Notes under the pieces: generated by a model | Database searches by the model: none | What the model was told of the DNA's origin: nothing | Seen by the model: only the letters and a program-made list of their open reading frames with translations | Program-made: the position numbers and the translations under genes | In this document: positions 43,396-52,894 of the stretch, in pieces | How positions within the stretch are numbered: position 1 is the stretch's first letter | Layout: each line of letters starts with the position of its first letter | Assembly: GCF_030848575.1 (NCBI RefSeq) | Contig: NZ_JAVDDX010000001.1 | Span: 930,001-994,000, forward strand | Length of the DNA stretch: 64,000 nucleotides | From: Haloarcula sp. H-GB4 | Lineage (GTDB): Archaea > Halobacteriota > Halobacteria > Halobacteriales > Haloarculaceae | Reading direction: 5' to 3'

Positions 43396-44928
43396 TTATT
43401 CCTCCTGTGCCCAGTCGCGGGAACGATCGACAGCGTCGTCCCAGCGGTCGTACATCTTGTCTGCCTTTCCAGCGTCCATCTCCGGCGAGAACTCCTCGTC
43501 AACCTGCCAGTTGTCCCGGAGTTCGTCGACGGTGTCCCAGTACCCAACCGCGAGGCCGGCTGCGTATGCCGACCCGAGGGCAGTGGTTTCGTCAACCTGT
43601 GGTCGAGCGATGTCCGTCTGGATTATGTCGGACTGGAGCTGACAGAGGAAGTTGTTCTTGACTGCACCACCGTCGACTCGCAGCGTCGTCATCTCGACAC
43701 CGGAGTCTTCCTCCATCGCTTCCGCAAGGTCGCGGGTCTGGTACGCGATGGACTCGAGCGTGGCACGCACGATGTGCTCCTTTCGCGTTCCGCGGGTCAT
43801 TCCGACAATCGTCCCGCGGGCGCGGCCGTCCCAGTGCGGAGCGCCGAGACCCGTGAAGGCCGGCACCATGTAGACACCGTCGGTTGATTCAACCGAGCGG
43901 GCCAGTTCCGCTGTCTGGGCAGCGTTGTTAATGAGGTCGACGTCCTCGAGCCATTCGATGGCCGCGCCGGCGATGAAGATAGAGCCTTCCAGCGCGTACT
44001 GGACGGGCTCACCGGACATCTGGAAGCCGACGGTCGTCAGCAGGCCGTTATCGGAGGCGACTGCTTCGGAGCCTGTGTTCATCAGGTAGAACGCGCCGGT
44101 CCCGTAGGTGTTCTTCGCATCACCCTTATCGAAGCAGGTCTGGCCGAACAGTGCGGCCTGCTGGTCACCCAGCGCGCCCGCAACGGGGACTTCCTCTTCG
44201 AGGAAGCCGTCCGCGTCGGTGTGCCCGTACAGACTCTCGTCGGAGGACGGGCGGACTTCCGGAACCATGGACTCCGGAACGCCGAACTCTTCGAGGAGCT
44301 CATCGTCCCACTCCATGTCGTGGATGTTGTACAGCATCGTCCGCGATGCGTTCGAGACATCCGTGATGTGGTTGCCGGTGAGCTTGTAGATGAGCCACGC
44401 GTCGATAGTCCCCATCAGGAGTTCACCGTCTTCGGCTCGTTCGCGGAGGTCAGCACCGCGCGAGCTCTGCATCTTGAGCGGCTCCGCGTTGTCGAGAATC
44501 CATTCGGTTTTGGTCGCTGAGAAGTAGGCGTCACATTCCAGCCCGGTCTTCCCGCGGATCCACTCGACTTTGTCCTCTTCCTGGATTTCCTCGACGCGGT
44601 CGGTGGTTCGGCGGTCCTGCCAGACCAGCGCGTTGTGGACAGGTTTGCCGGTCTCCTTGTCCCAGACGATCGTCGTCTCACGCTGATTCGTGATGCCAAG
44701 TGCCTCAAGCTGTTCGGCACCGACGCCTGCATCCGCCAACCCCTTGGTCACGACTTCCTGCGTGTTTTCCCAGATTTCGACGGGGTCGTGTTCGACCCAG
44801 CCGGGCTCCGGGTAGATCTGTTCGTGCTTCTCGTAGGCGTTCGCAACGACCTGGCCGCTGTGGTCGAATACCATGAAGCGGGTACCGGTCGTTCCCTGGT
44901 CGATCGCGCCAACGTATGTGTCTGCCAT
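43396..44928 (-). CDS. glpK: Glycerol kinase
   Basis: A 510-aa FGGY kinase that makes sn-glycerol-3-phosphate from glycerol. The N-terminal phosphate loop VGAIDQGTTGTRFMVFD, the glycerol-binding WQDRRT and the C-terminal LRVDGGAVKNNFLCQLQSD are all intact, and length is normal. It is first in a minus-strand operon with the duplicated membrane protein. Its promoter carries a perfect inverted repeat around the TATA box (44950-44973), so it is probably regulated by glycerol or an intermediate. Confidence 0.97.
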   Translation of the reverse strand: MADTYVGAIDQGTTGTRFMVFDHSGQVVANAYEKHEQIYPEPGWVEHDPVEIWENTQEVVTKGLADAGVGAEQLEALGITNQRETTIVWDKETGKPVHNALVWQDRRTTDRVEEIQEEDKVEWIRGKTGLECDAYFSATKTEWILDNAEPLKMQSSRGADLRERAEDGELLMGTIDAWLIYKLTGNHITDVSNASRTMLYNIHDMEWDDELLEEFGVPESMVPEVRPSSDESLYGHTDADGFLEEEVPVAGALGDQQAALFGQTCFDKGDAKNTYGTGAFYLMNTGSEAVASDNGLLTTVGFQMSGEPVQYALEGSIFIAGAAIEWLEDVDLINNAAQTAELARSVESTDGVYMVPAFTGLGAPHWDGRARGTIVGMTRGTRKEHIVRATLESIAYQTRDLAEAMEEDSGVEMTTLRVDGGAVKNNFLCQLQSDIIQTDIARPQVDETTALGSAYAAGLAVGYWDTVDELRDNWQVDEEFSPEMDAGKADKMYDRWDDAVDRSRDWAQEE

Positions 44929-44949
44929 TGTTGTGTTCTCCGTGGCGGA

Positions 44950-44973
44950 GGTAGCTTATTTATGAAAGCTACC
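44950..44973 (-). promoter_or_regulatory. glpK promoter with palindrome around the TATA box
   Basis: GGTAGCTT (44950-44957) and AAGCTACC (44966-44973) are a perfect 8-bp inverted repeat with an 8-nt spacer. Read on the minus strand, the spacer is TCATAAAT, a TATA box 30-37 nt ahead of the glpK ATG at 44928. A dimer bound here would block TBP, which is the design of a repressor operator. A GlpR-type (DeoR) repressor controls glycerol genes in Haloferax, but no such gene is in this window. Confidence 0.7.
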
Positions 44974-45056
44974 ACCTTGCCAGTAAACAACATAGTGAAC
45001 CATTATAAAGATTACTAATGGTGATGTTTGGCGAGTAAAGAAAGGACGGGGCGGCG

Positions 45057-47603
45057 CTACCGGTCGGAATCGTACCGCTCAAGCTGCTTTGTGACCTGTG
45101 TGTCGAGTCGATCGAGCGCGGACGGGACTGAATCAGGCCCGTCCATACTGTCGACGGCATCTTCGATGATTGTTCGAACCGTATCGAACGGGCCGATCTG
45201 CGCGCCCCGCGTCGCCGTGGTGTCACGTGTTTCCGTGAGCTGGTCGAATGCCGTTCGGTAGTGTGGGTTCTGTTCGAACCAGTCCGCCGACCGGAGCTGT
45301 GGAATCGTTTCCTCGTGGACGGGGAAATATCCAGTTTCTTGATGCCACCGACGCTGCTGAGCCGGTTCGGTGAGCCAGGTGAGGAACTCCCCGACAGCGT
45401 CGTGCACGGCTTCGGAAACTTCATCGCCGACCCAGAGCGATGCGCCGCCGACGAGTACGCCGGTCCGGTCGTCTAGTACGGGGAATCGGCCGGTCCCGAC
45501 ATCGAAGTCGGCGCTGCTTTCGATGCTGTTCAGCGACGACGTCGAGCCGATCAGCATCGCAGCGTCCTCCTCGGTGAAATGTGTCCGCGCCGCTCCTCTG
45601 GCTTCAATACCGGGGTCGTGGTACAGTCCGTCCGCTTCGAGGCCCTGCCACCATTCGAACAGGTCGTGGGCGAACTTGCCGTCGAGATTGCTCTCGGCCG
45701 GCGATCCGGATCGTCCGTTGTTTTTGTCTACGAGGAGCTGGTCAGCTTCGGCAAACCACTGCTCGACGAACCACGAGTAGTTCGCGAATGTGATACCGGT
45801 ATCCACGCCACTCCTGTCGACGAGTTCCTCAGCCGCGCTCCGAACGTCAGCGAAGGTTTCCGGCGGTGAATCGGGGTCGAGTCCAGTCTGTCTGAACGCG
45901 TCGCGGTTGTACGCCATCACTGGATTCGATGCGTTGAACGGCAGCGAGTGGAGCGTCCCGTCGAACCGGTAGTAATTCGTCACCGGGTCAAGCAGCGAGT
46001 CGATGTGGGCTGTCGGGAGGAGTTCCTCGACGGGTCTAAAGTATCTACTGTCGCGCGCACGCGTAGTGCCGATCTCAAATATCTGTGCGATTGCCGGCGG
46101 GTCACCGTTTTCGGCGGCGTTTAGCGTCGCATCGAGAGTTCCGCGATAGCTCCCTTTCGATCGCAGTGCGAGACTGATGCCGTCAGTCTGTGATTCGAAC
46201 TCACGAACCAGTTCTTCGAGCAGTAGCGCCTTCTCACCGCCCATCGCGTGCCAGAACTCGACGACGGTCCCATTCGTGTTAGTCGCCGCTGCACCGGTCG
46301 CCAGTTCGAAGGAATCGAGCGATGCATCCAGTGATTCGGCTCGCTCGGTGAGCGTCGAGACACGCGTCGAGACCTCCGCGAGTTCCGTCGTCTGGTCCGC
46401 TGCGGCGTCGGCGGCGACGGCCGCTTCTTCGGCCGTCCGGGCGCTTATGCCTTCAACATCGTCGACCATCGACACGACTTCCTGCGTGGAATCGGCCTGC
46501 GTATCCGTCGCATCATCAATTTCCTGTACGCTCGAATCAACTTCCTCAACCATCGAGACAACGGAATCCAGTTCATCGAGCGCGCTGGCGACTGATGAAC
46601 GAGTGTCTTCGACGCTTTCCCGGGTGTCGTACATCTCCGAAACCGTTGCGTCGGCCTGTTCGTGCACCTCCTGAATGGAGGCTGCAATCTCGTCGGTCGC
46701 TTCCTTCGTCTCGGTTGCGAGTGATTTGACCTCCTCAGCCACGACAGCGAACCCGTCGCCGGATTCCCCTGCTCGGGCCGCTTCGATGTTGGCGTTCAGT
46801 GCCAGCATATTGGTCTGGTCCGCCACATCCGTGATGAAATCCACAATCTCCTCGATATCCGACAGCAGGTCGTTCAGTTGTTCGACCTTGTCGACGGTCG
46901 CTTCGGCGTTGTCGGTCAACTGGTCAAGCGTCGTCATCGCCGAGGACGCCGACTCCAGTGCGGATTCGCCTCGAACGCTGGCTTCGCCTGATATGTCCGC
47001 GACCTCGTTTGCGGCGCTCGCTATCTCCTCAATCGTCGCTGAGAGGTTCCGCATCTCGTCGGAGATCGACTGGATCTCGTCACGTTGCTCGTCAGACCCG
47101 GTGGCAATCTCTCCGACGGCACCGCTCACATCCCGGCTAGCGGATTTGACTGACCCGATGCGGGTGTCGACCTGTTCCGTTGCGGCGGTCACCTGTTCGC
47201 TGAACGACGCCATCCGGTCGACGGTGTCTGTCCACTCTCGGAGCAGTTCACCGTATGCCTCGTACAATGGTTCAGCCGCTTCCGTTGGTGGCTGCCCGGG
47301 CTTCGCAGTCAGGTCGCCGTCGGCGTTTGCCGCAGCAACAGAAGTGAGACGGTCGACAGCGGTTTCAAGTGCGCGACGCTCCGCCCGCTCCTGTTCGAGT
47401 TCCGCCGCCAGTTGCTCACACTGTGCTTTCAGTTCCGCCCGCTCGGGGTCGCTTTCTGTTTCCCCGGCCGCTTCGTGGAGGGCTTCTGTCGACGACCTTT
47501 CACGCTCCGACTCGCTTTCGTCCCGTCCCTCTGTGACGCCACCGTCGGTGCGTTCCCCATCGGGCCGGCCATCTTCTGAATTAAGTGGGTTCCATTTACT
47601 CAT
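45057..47603 (-). CDS. Cytoplasmic transducer fused to a UgpB-like glycerol-3-phosphate-binding domain
   Basis: An 848-aa protein from the ATG at 47603 (MSKWNPLNS); the frame extends to 47651 without similarity. No membrane segment or signal peptide exists. Residues ~50-435 are an MCP signalling domain with a complete tip, [18 protein letters not shown], plus a leading acidic coiled coil. From ~445 to the end is a whole periplasmic binding protein fold of the UgpB type: [14 protein letters not shown], a loop [27 protein letters not shown], and later [18 protein letters not shown] and TRGAQIGPF. Tyr, Glu, Ser, Trp and Arg at places used by UgpB for glycerol-3-phosphate appear kept. It lies 128 nt upstream of glpK and divergent to glpA, so it probably reports internal glycerol-3-phosphate to CheA. 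Confidence 0.9.
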   Translation of the reverse strand: MSKWNPLNSEDGRPDGERTDGGVTEGRDESESERERSSTEALHEAAGETESDPERAELKAQCEQLAAELEQERAERRALETAVDRLTSVAAANADGDLTAKPGQPPTEAAEPLYEAYGELLREWTDTVDRMASFSEQVTAATEQVDTRIGSVKSASRDVSGAVGEIATGSDEQRDEIQSISDEMRNLSATIEEIASAANEVADISGEASVRGESALESASSAMTTLDQLTDNAEATVDKVEQLNDLLSDIEEIVDFITDVADQTNMLALNANIEAARAGESGDGFAVVAEEVKSLATETKEATDEIAASIQEVHEQADATVSEMYDTRESVEDTRSSVASALDELDSVVSMVEEVDSSVQEIDDATDTQADSTQEVVSMVDDVEGISARTAEEAAVAADAAADQTTELAEVSTRVSTLTERAESLDASLDSFELATGAAATNTNGTVVEFWHAMGGEKALLLEELVREFESQTDGISLALRSKGSYRGTLDATLNAAENGDPPAIAQIFEIGTTRARDSRYFRPVEELLPTAHIDSLLDPVTNYYRFDGTLHSLPFNASNPVMAYNRDAFRQTGLDPDSPPETFADVRSAAEELVDRSGVDTGITFANYSWFVEQWFAEADQLLVDKNNGRSGSPAESNLDGKFAHDLFEWWQGLEADGLYHDPGIEARGAARTHFTEEDAAMLIGSTSSLNSIESSADFDVGTGRFPVLDDRTGVLVGGASLWVGDEVSEAVHDAVGEFLTWLTEPAQQRRWHQETGYFPVHEETIPQLRSADWFEQNPHYRTAFDQLTETRDTTATRGAQIGPFDTVRTIIEDAVDSMDGPDSVPSALDRLDTQVTKQLERYDSDR

Positions 47604-47953
47604 TGTTACTCTCGCTGGCCAAACGGCCAACACGGTCTCGCGGATAATCAACTATCAAAATACATAATAGTTACTGTTGGGTAGGCGGTAGTGATAATTA
47701 AAGTTTGAGAGAGGTAATTACGGATAGAATAGAAATACGCAGCCGAGTAAGTTTAATATTTAATTTCATTTTCAACATTCGAGCAGTTGTGTACGATCAC
47801 TCGAACAACTATTCATTGAAATTTAAACTGTGGGGCGTTCACAACCAACAGTGCAGATCGCCGGTATTCCTCATGATTACATAGAAAATTTACTACCCAA
47901 GCACCAGCAACGGTAAAGTGAAGTGCGTGCGCTCCAAAACCACGGAAAGATAG
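47604..47953. other. Divergent control region between the transducer and glpA
   Basis: 350 nt, AT-rich, with no gene. It holds TATA-like boxes for both directions (47819-47827 and 47886-47895 towards glpA; 47692-47700 towards the transducer) and the repeats at 47778-47805. This is the likely switch point of the glycerol region. Confidence 0.6.
47778..47805. repeat. Paired half-sites in the glp control region
   Basis: TTCGAG (47778-47783) and CTCGAA (47800-47805) are inverted copies whose starts are 22 bp apart, i.e. about two helical turns. The sites also read as a loose direct repeat (TCGAGCAGTTGT, TCGAACAACTAT). They lie just upstream of a TATA-like box at 47819 and could be an operator for glpABC. 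Confidence 0.45.
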
Positions 47954-49684
47954 ATGGGACCGACACCACACATCGCCGTCATCGGTGGCGGCTCGACTGG
48001 GGCGGGCATCGCGCGGGACCTCGCGATGCGCGGGCTCGACGTAACCCTCGTAGAACAGGGGAATCTGACCCACGGGACCACCGGTCGAATGCACGGGCTA
48101 CTCCATAGCGGCGGGCGGTACGCCGTTTCGGATCAGGCCAGTGCGACCGAGTGTATCGAGGAAAACCGGGTGCTGCGGGATATCGCAAGCCACTGTGTCG
48201 AAATGACCGGCGGCTTGTTCGTCAAGCGACCGGAGGACTCCGAGGAGTACTTCCAGAGGAAGCTCAGCGGCTGTGAGGAATGTGGTATTCCCGCTGAAGT
48301 CGTCTCTGGCGAGGAAGCCCGCGCGATGGAGCCACATCTGGCCAAGGACATCGACAAGGCCATCAGCGTCCCTGATGGGGCTATCGACCCGTTCCGGCTG
48401 GTGGTCGCGAACGCCGCGAGCGCACAAGAACACGGCGCACGCATCGAGACACACTCCAAGGTTACCGACCTCATCGTCGAGAGCGGCGAAGTTGTCGGCA
48501 TCGAGGTCGAACACGACTCCGGTCCCGGAAAGCGCGTCCACGGTACCGAAGGCGGAACCGAGGAGATCCAGGCCGACTACGTCGTGAACGCGACGGGAGC
48601 CTGGGCCGGCCGCATCGGCGACATGGCCGGACTGGACATCGAGGTCCGTCCCTCTAAGGGAGTCATGACAATCATGAACATCCGCCAGGTCGACACCGTC
48701 ATCAACCGCTGTCGGCCCAAGGGCGACGCCGACATCGTCGTGCCCCACGAGACGACCGCGATTCTGGGCACGACCGACGAAGAGGTCGAGGACCCCGAGG
48801 ACTACCCCGAAGAGCAGTGGGAAGTCGACATGATGATCGACACCCTCTCGGAGCTGATTCCGATGCTCGACGATGCCCGCACCATCCGCTCGTTCTGGGG
48901 CGTCCGTCCGCTGTACGAACCACCGGACGTCGGCAGCGACGACCCGACGGACATCACGCGGGACTTCTTCTTGCTCGACCACGACGAGCGCGACGACCTG
49001 CCCGGCATGACCAGCATTGTCGGCGGGAAGTTCACGACCTACCGGATGATGGGCGAGCAGATTGCTGACCACGTCTGCGGGAAGTTCGGCATCGACGCCG
49101 ACTGTCGGACCGCCGACGAGCCACTGCCGGGCAGCGAGGACTTCTCGGTGCTGCGGGACTACATGGACGAGTTCGGGCTCCGGTCGCCGATTGGTCGTCG
49201 GAGCGTCGAACGGCTCGGCTCACGAGCCGATGACGTGCTCAAGACCGACGGGCCGAACCCGACGGTCTGTGCGTGTGAAGGCGTCACCCGAGCCGAGATT
49301 CAGGACGCTATCAAGGGATCGGGCTCGGACCTCAACGCCGTCCGCATCCGGACCCGTGCGTCGATGGGCAACTGTCAGGGCGGCTTCTGCTCGCACCGGA
49401 TGGCGAGTGAACTCCACTCGGAGTACGACGAGCCGGTCGTCCGCGAGGCCTGGGATGAACTGCTACAGGAACGCTGGAAGGGCCAGCGACACGCCCTCTG
49501 GGGCGAACAGCTCTCCCAGGCGGCACTGAACTACGCACTGCACGCCACCACGCAGAACCGCGACCAAGACCCGGCGGACGGCGACTCGGTGGACTTCTCG
49601 GCGTTCGATTCGGGCCGCGGGCAAACGGGCGGGAGCGTCGACAGCGCGGACGTAGCCGCTGACGGAGGGACAAATGGCTATTGA
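47954..49684 (+). CDS. glpA: Anaerobic-type glycerol-3-phosphate dehydrogenase subunit A
   Basis: A 576-aa flavoprotein that oxidises glycerol-3-phosphate to dihydroxyacetone phosphate. The FAD site [21 protein letters not shown] opens the protein. The last third has a BFD-like [2Fe-2S] motif, CACEGV ... MGNCQGGFC, as in bacterial GlpA. It is first of the glpABC operon and overlaps glpB by 11 nt. In haloarchaea this complex is the main route from glycerol into triose phosphates and passes electrons to the quinone pool via GlpC. Confidence 0.95.
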   Translation: MGPTPHIAVIGGGSTGAGIARDLAMRGLDVTLVEQGNLTHGTTGRMHGLLHSGGRYAVSDQASATECIEENRVLRDIASHCVEMTGGLFVKRPEDSEEYFQRKLSGCEECGIPAEVVSGEEARAMEPHLAKDIDKAISVPDGAIDPFRLVVANAASAQEHGARIETHSKVTDLIVESGEVVGIEVEHDSGPGKRVHGTEGGTEEIQADYVVNATGAWAGRIGDMAGLDIEVRPSKGVMTIMNIRQVDTVINRCRPKGDADIVVPHETTAILGTTDEEVEDPEDYPEEQWEVDMMIDTLSELIPMLDDARTIRSFWGVRPLYEPPDVGSDDPTDITRDFFLLDHDERDDLPGMTSIVGGKFTTYRMMGEQIADHVCGKFGIDADCRTADEPLPGSEDFSVLRDYMDEFGLRSPIGRRSVERLGSRADDVLKTDGPNPTVCACEGVTRAEIQDAIKGSGSDLNAVRIRTRASMGNCQGGFCSHRMASELHSEYDEPVVREAWDELLQERWKGQRHALWGEQLSQAALNYALHATTQNRDQDPADGDSVDFSAFDSGRGQTGGSVDSADVAADGGTNGY

Positions 49685-50948
49685 GTCGGAGGTACTCGTC
49701 ATCGGCGGCGGCCTCGGCGGGCTGACCAGCGCGCTGGCGGCCGCCCGTGAGGGGGCTGACGTGCGACTGGTCTCCTACAAACAGAGCACGCTTCGACAGG
49801 CGTCGGGTCTGGTAGATATACTTGGCTACACGCCGGACGGCGACGGCCCACTGACCGATCCGTACGAGGCGATTCCGTCGCTGCCGGAGGCTCATCCGTA
49901 CCGGAAAGTCGGTGTCCAGACGGTCCGGGACGCACTGTCGCTGTTCGACGACGCGGTTCCGACCTACGAAGGTGAGCACACGGACACGAACGCGCTCCTA
50001 CCTACCCACGGCGGGAGTATCAAACCGACCGCCCGCTACCCGGCCGGAGCCAGCGCCGGCCTCGCTAGCGACACCCGCGACACGCTGCTGGTCGGCATCG
50101 AGGAAATGGTCGATTTCGACGCGCCCCACGTCGCTGCCCATCTCGACGCGACGGGCGTGCCCTTCGATGTCCGCGGCGAGACAATTCGGTTCCCGGGCGA
50201 CCTGCGCGCAGACGCAAAGGTCACGCGGTATGCAAAACTTCTCGATACCAACAGCGAGGTGGCGGTTCGCGGGCGAATGGTTCCGGCCCGCGAAGCCCTC
50301 GCCCAGCGCGTGAACCCGCTGCTGGAGGACGAAGAGCGGGTCGGCTTCCCGGCGATTCTCGGCGACGACAACCCCGGAGCCATCCGCGACGCACTGGGTG
50401 ACCACCTCGGTGTCGACGTGTTTGAGGTCCCGATGGGGCCGCCGTCGCTGCCCGGCCTCCGACTGGAGGACGCCCTGTTCTCGGCGCTGGACGAGGCCGG
50501 AGCCAGCATCGAGACCGGCAACCCTGTCGTCGACTTTGAGGGCGAAGACCGCATCGAGAAGGTATTCATCGAGAAGAACGGCGCGAAGATTCCCAACAGC
50601 GCCGACCAGTACGTCCTCGCGACCGGCGGCTTCGTCGGCAAGGGCGTCGAGTCCGACCGCGATGGGGTGTACGAGCCGGTGTTCGACTGCCACGTCCCCC
50701 ACGCCGCGGACCGCTACGACTGGTTTGAGGGCGAACTGTTCGGCGACCACGAGTTCGCTCGCTACGGCGTGGCGACCGATGATGACCTGCGGCCCCTTGA
50801 CGCAAGCGAGCATAGCGAGTTCGAGAACCTGCGCGCTGCCGGCTCCGTACTGGGCGGCTACGACTTCGCCGCCGAGAAATCCGGTAGCGGGGTCTCGATC
50901 GCAACAGGCTACGCGGCGGGCCAGCGCGCCGCACAGGAGGCACGATGA
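49674..50948 (+). CDS. glpB: Glycerol-3-phosphate dehydrogenase subunit B
   Basis: A 424-aa second flavoprotein subunit of GlpABC. It starts with the FAD motif [24 protein letters not shown], and a second Gly-rich region near the C-terminus ([12 protein letters not shown] ... [10 protein letters not shown]) closes the FAD fold. It overlaps glpA by 11 nt and glpC by 4 nt, so the three subunits are tightly coupled. Confidence 0.93.
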   Translation: MAIESEVLVIGGGLGGLTSALAAAREGADVRLVSYKQSTLRQASGLVDILGYTPDGDGPLTDPYEAIPSLPEAHPYRKVGVQTVRDALSLFDDAVPTYEGEHTDTNALLPTHGGSIKPTARYPAGASAGLASDTRDTLLVGIEEMVDFDAPHVAAHLDATGVPFDVRGETIRFPGDLRADAKVTRYAKLLDTNSEVAVRGRMVPAREALAQRVNPLLEDEERVGFPAILGDDNPGAIRDALGDHLGVDVFEVPMGPPSLPGLRLEDALFSALDEAGASIETGNPVVDFEGEDRIEKVFIEKNGAKIPNSADQYVLATGGFVGKGVESDRDGVYEPVFDCHVPHAADRYDWFEGELFGDHEFARYGVATDDDLRPLDASEHSEFENLRAAGSVLGGYDFAAEKSGSGVSIATGYAAGQRAAQEAR

Positions 50949-52321
50949 GTGACGCTGAAACCCCACCAGAGACAGATTTTGACCCGGTAGCACCGAACAC
51001 AGGCGAGGAGTTCGAACCAGTTGATGTCTTCCCCGACAGCGACGACTTCGACCTCCGGCCCGGCGCGGACTCCTGTTTCAAATGCTCGACCTGCGACACG
51101 AACTGCCCCGTCGCGGAGGTCGACGACGATTTCCCCGGCCCGAAGTTCCAGGGTCCCGAACAGTGGCGACTCAAGCAGTCCGACGACGACCACGAGATCG
51201 ATGACTCGGTGATGGACTGCTCGAACTGCATGCGCTGTGACAACGCCTGCCCGTCGGGCGTCCCGCTCAGCCAGATGCACAACACCGCCCGCGGGGAGTA
51301 CGTCAGCGAGCAGATGGACAAGCTCTCCGTCGAGTACATCCGGAACCGCATTCTTGCGAACTACCGCACTTCCGCGTTCCTCGCGAGTAAGGTCCCCCGA
51401 CTCGCGAACTTCGCCATGAACTTCGGGCCGGCCCGCTGGGTGATGGAAAAGACGCTCGGCGTTACCAGCGAGCGTGACTTCCCTGCCTTCGCAAAACAGA
51501 CCTTTCGCGATTGGTGGGCCGACCGCGGCGGTCAGGTCCAATCACGGGAGAACGCGAGAGCCGCCCGAAAACGGCGTGGACTCCCTGAGGATGCCGACAA
51601 GAAGGTGGCGTATTTCCACGGCTGTTACTCCAACTACAACACGCCGGAGGTCGGCAAGGCGATGGTTCGGGTGTACGAGGAGTTCGGTTACGAGGTCGTC
51701 GCGCCCGAGCAGAAGTGCTCCGGAACACCGATGTTCGCCAACGGGATGCTTGACGACGCCCGCCGCCACGCCGAGACGAACGTCTCATCGATGTCCGAGC
51801 TCGTCGATGAGGGATACCGCGCCATCGCCTCCTGTACCTCGTGTTCGATGGCGCTCCGACAGGAGTACCCCGAACTGTTCGATATTGACGGCGTCGACAA
51901 AGTCGCCGAGAACACCTTCGAGGCTGTCGAGTACCTCCGCATTCACGAAGACCTCAAGGGTGAAGTGCAGGCGGCCGACGTAGACGGCGACCTCGCCGAA
52001 GAGTTCGCCTACCACGCTCCGTGTCACTCACGCAATCAGGGACTCGACCGCCAGGCCGTCGAACTATTCCGCGACCTCGACGGCGCCGAAGTCGAGGACG
52101 TCGGCGACTCCTGTTCTGGCATCTCGGGAACCTATGGCTGGAAAGAGGAGAAATACGAGAAGTCGATGGAGATTGGCGAGGAGATGTTCGAGCACATGGA
52201 ACACGCCGAAGGTGAAACTGGCATGACCGAGTGCCCGACCTGCGCGATGCAGATGGAACACGGCAGCGGCTACGAGATCCGACATCCGCTTGAACTCCTC
52301 GAAGCCGCGCTTGTAGAGTAA
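50945..52321 (+). CDS. glpC: Glycerol-3-phosphate dehydrogenase subunit C
   Basis: A 458-aa iron-sulfur subunit. Two [4Fe-4S] motifs are seen: CFKCSTCDTNCP near 44-55 and CSNCMRCDNACP near 91-102. Two heterodisulfide reductase-type CCG domains follow (FHGCYSNYNTPEVGK and APCHSRNQGLD, each with further Cys such as SCTSCS and CSGISGTYG). GlpC links GlpAB to the membrane quinone pool. Last gene of the operon. Confidence 0.93.
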   Translation: MSDAETPPETDFDPVAPNTGEEFEPVDVFPDSDDFDLRPGADSCFKCSTCDTNCPVAEVDDDFPGPKFQGPEQWRLKQSDDDHEIDDSVMDCSNCMRCDNACPSGVPLSQMHNTARGEYVSEQMDKLSVEYIRNRILANYRTSAFLASKVPRLANFAMNFGPARWVMEKTLGVTSERDFPAFAKQTFRDWWADRGGQVQSRENARAARKRRGLPEDADKKVAYFHGCYSNYNTPEVGKAMVRVYEEFGYEVVAPEQKCSGTPMFANGMLDDARRHAETNVSSMSELVDEGYRAIASCTSCSMALRQEYPELFDIDGVDKVAENTFEAVEYLRIHEDLKGEVQAADVDGDLAEEFAYHAPCHSRNQGLDRQAVELFRDLDGAEVEDVGDSCSGISGTYGWKEEKYEKSMEIGEEMFEHMEHAEGETGMTECPTCAMQMEHGSGYEIRHPLELLEAALVE

Positions 52322-52344
52322 CTGGAAAACTCGTTTTCTGCGTC

Positions 52345-52797
52345 TTAGTCCTCGCCGCGGACGAACGTGACCGGACACGGTGCGTTCAGCATGACTTCCT
52401 GTGCCGTGGAGCCGAAGACGGCCTTCCCAGTCGGCGAGCGCTTACGGCCGCCGACGACGGCAAGGTCCGACCCCGTCACTTCGGCGAGGTTGACGATCTG
52501 CTCACCGTGGTTGCCCACGGCACCACGGACCTGTGTCGACAGACCAGCGTCATCGAACCGCGAGACAAGTTCCCGGACGGTTGTGTGACGGTCGGCGACC
52601 TCGTCGGGATCGGCTTCACCGGTCGATGCGAATTCAAGCCTGTCGACGACGCCGTCGTATTGGTCGTCGGTGAATACGTGTGCGACGATGACCGTCGCAC
52701 CGGCCGGGCCCGCGATATCGAGCACGGCGTCAGCGAGTTCGTCAATTCGGTCGGCGTCGTTCGGTCCAACTGCGAGAAGAACTGTTTCGAGTGCCAT
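52345..52797 (-). CDS. Universal stress protein (UspA fold)
   Basis: A 150-aa UspA protein starting ETVLLAVGPND, with the nucleotide-binding region GGRKRSPTGKAVFGS near the C-terminus, in which the second Gly of G-x2-G is Arg, as in the first UspA of this window. The last strand is CPVTFVR. It is convergent with glpC and close to the ppc end; no partner is implied. Confidence 0.88.
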   Translation of the reverse strand: MALETVLLAVGPNDADRIDELADAVLDIAGPAGATVIVAHVFTDDQYDGVVDRLEFASTGEADPDEVADRHTTVRELVSRFDDAGLSTQVRGAVGNHGEQIVNLAEVTGSDLAVVGGRKRSPTGKAVFGSTAQEVMLNAPCPVTFVRGED

Positions 52798-52894
52798 ACC
52801 GGCTACTCCGGGGGCAGACGCGTAAATCCTTCGATGGGTACTACTTTCGTAGTAAGCCGTTACAGCGTCGCCTCAGCCGGCGTCGTGCAGTGGC

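Noticed and set aside
46177-47667. Ser-rich plus-strand frames opposite the transducer-UgpB gene
   Set aside because: They are reverse-complement shadows of the Glu/Ala-rich coiled coil of the transducer.
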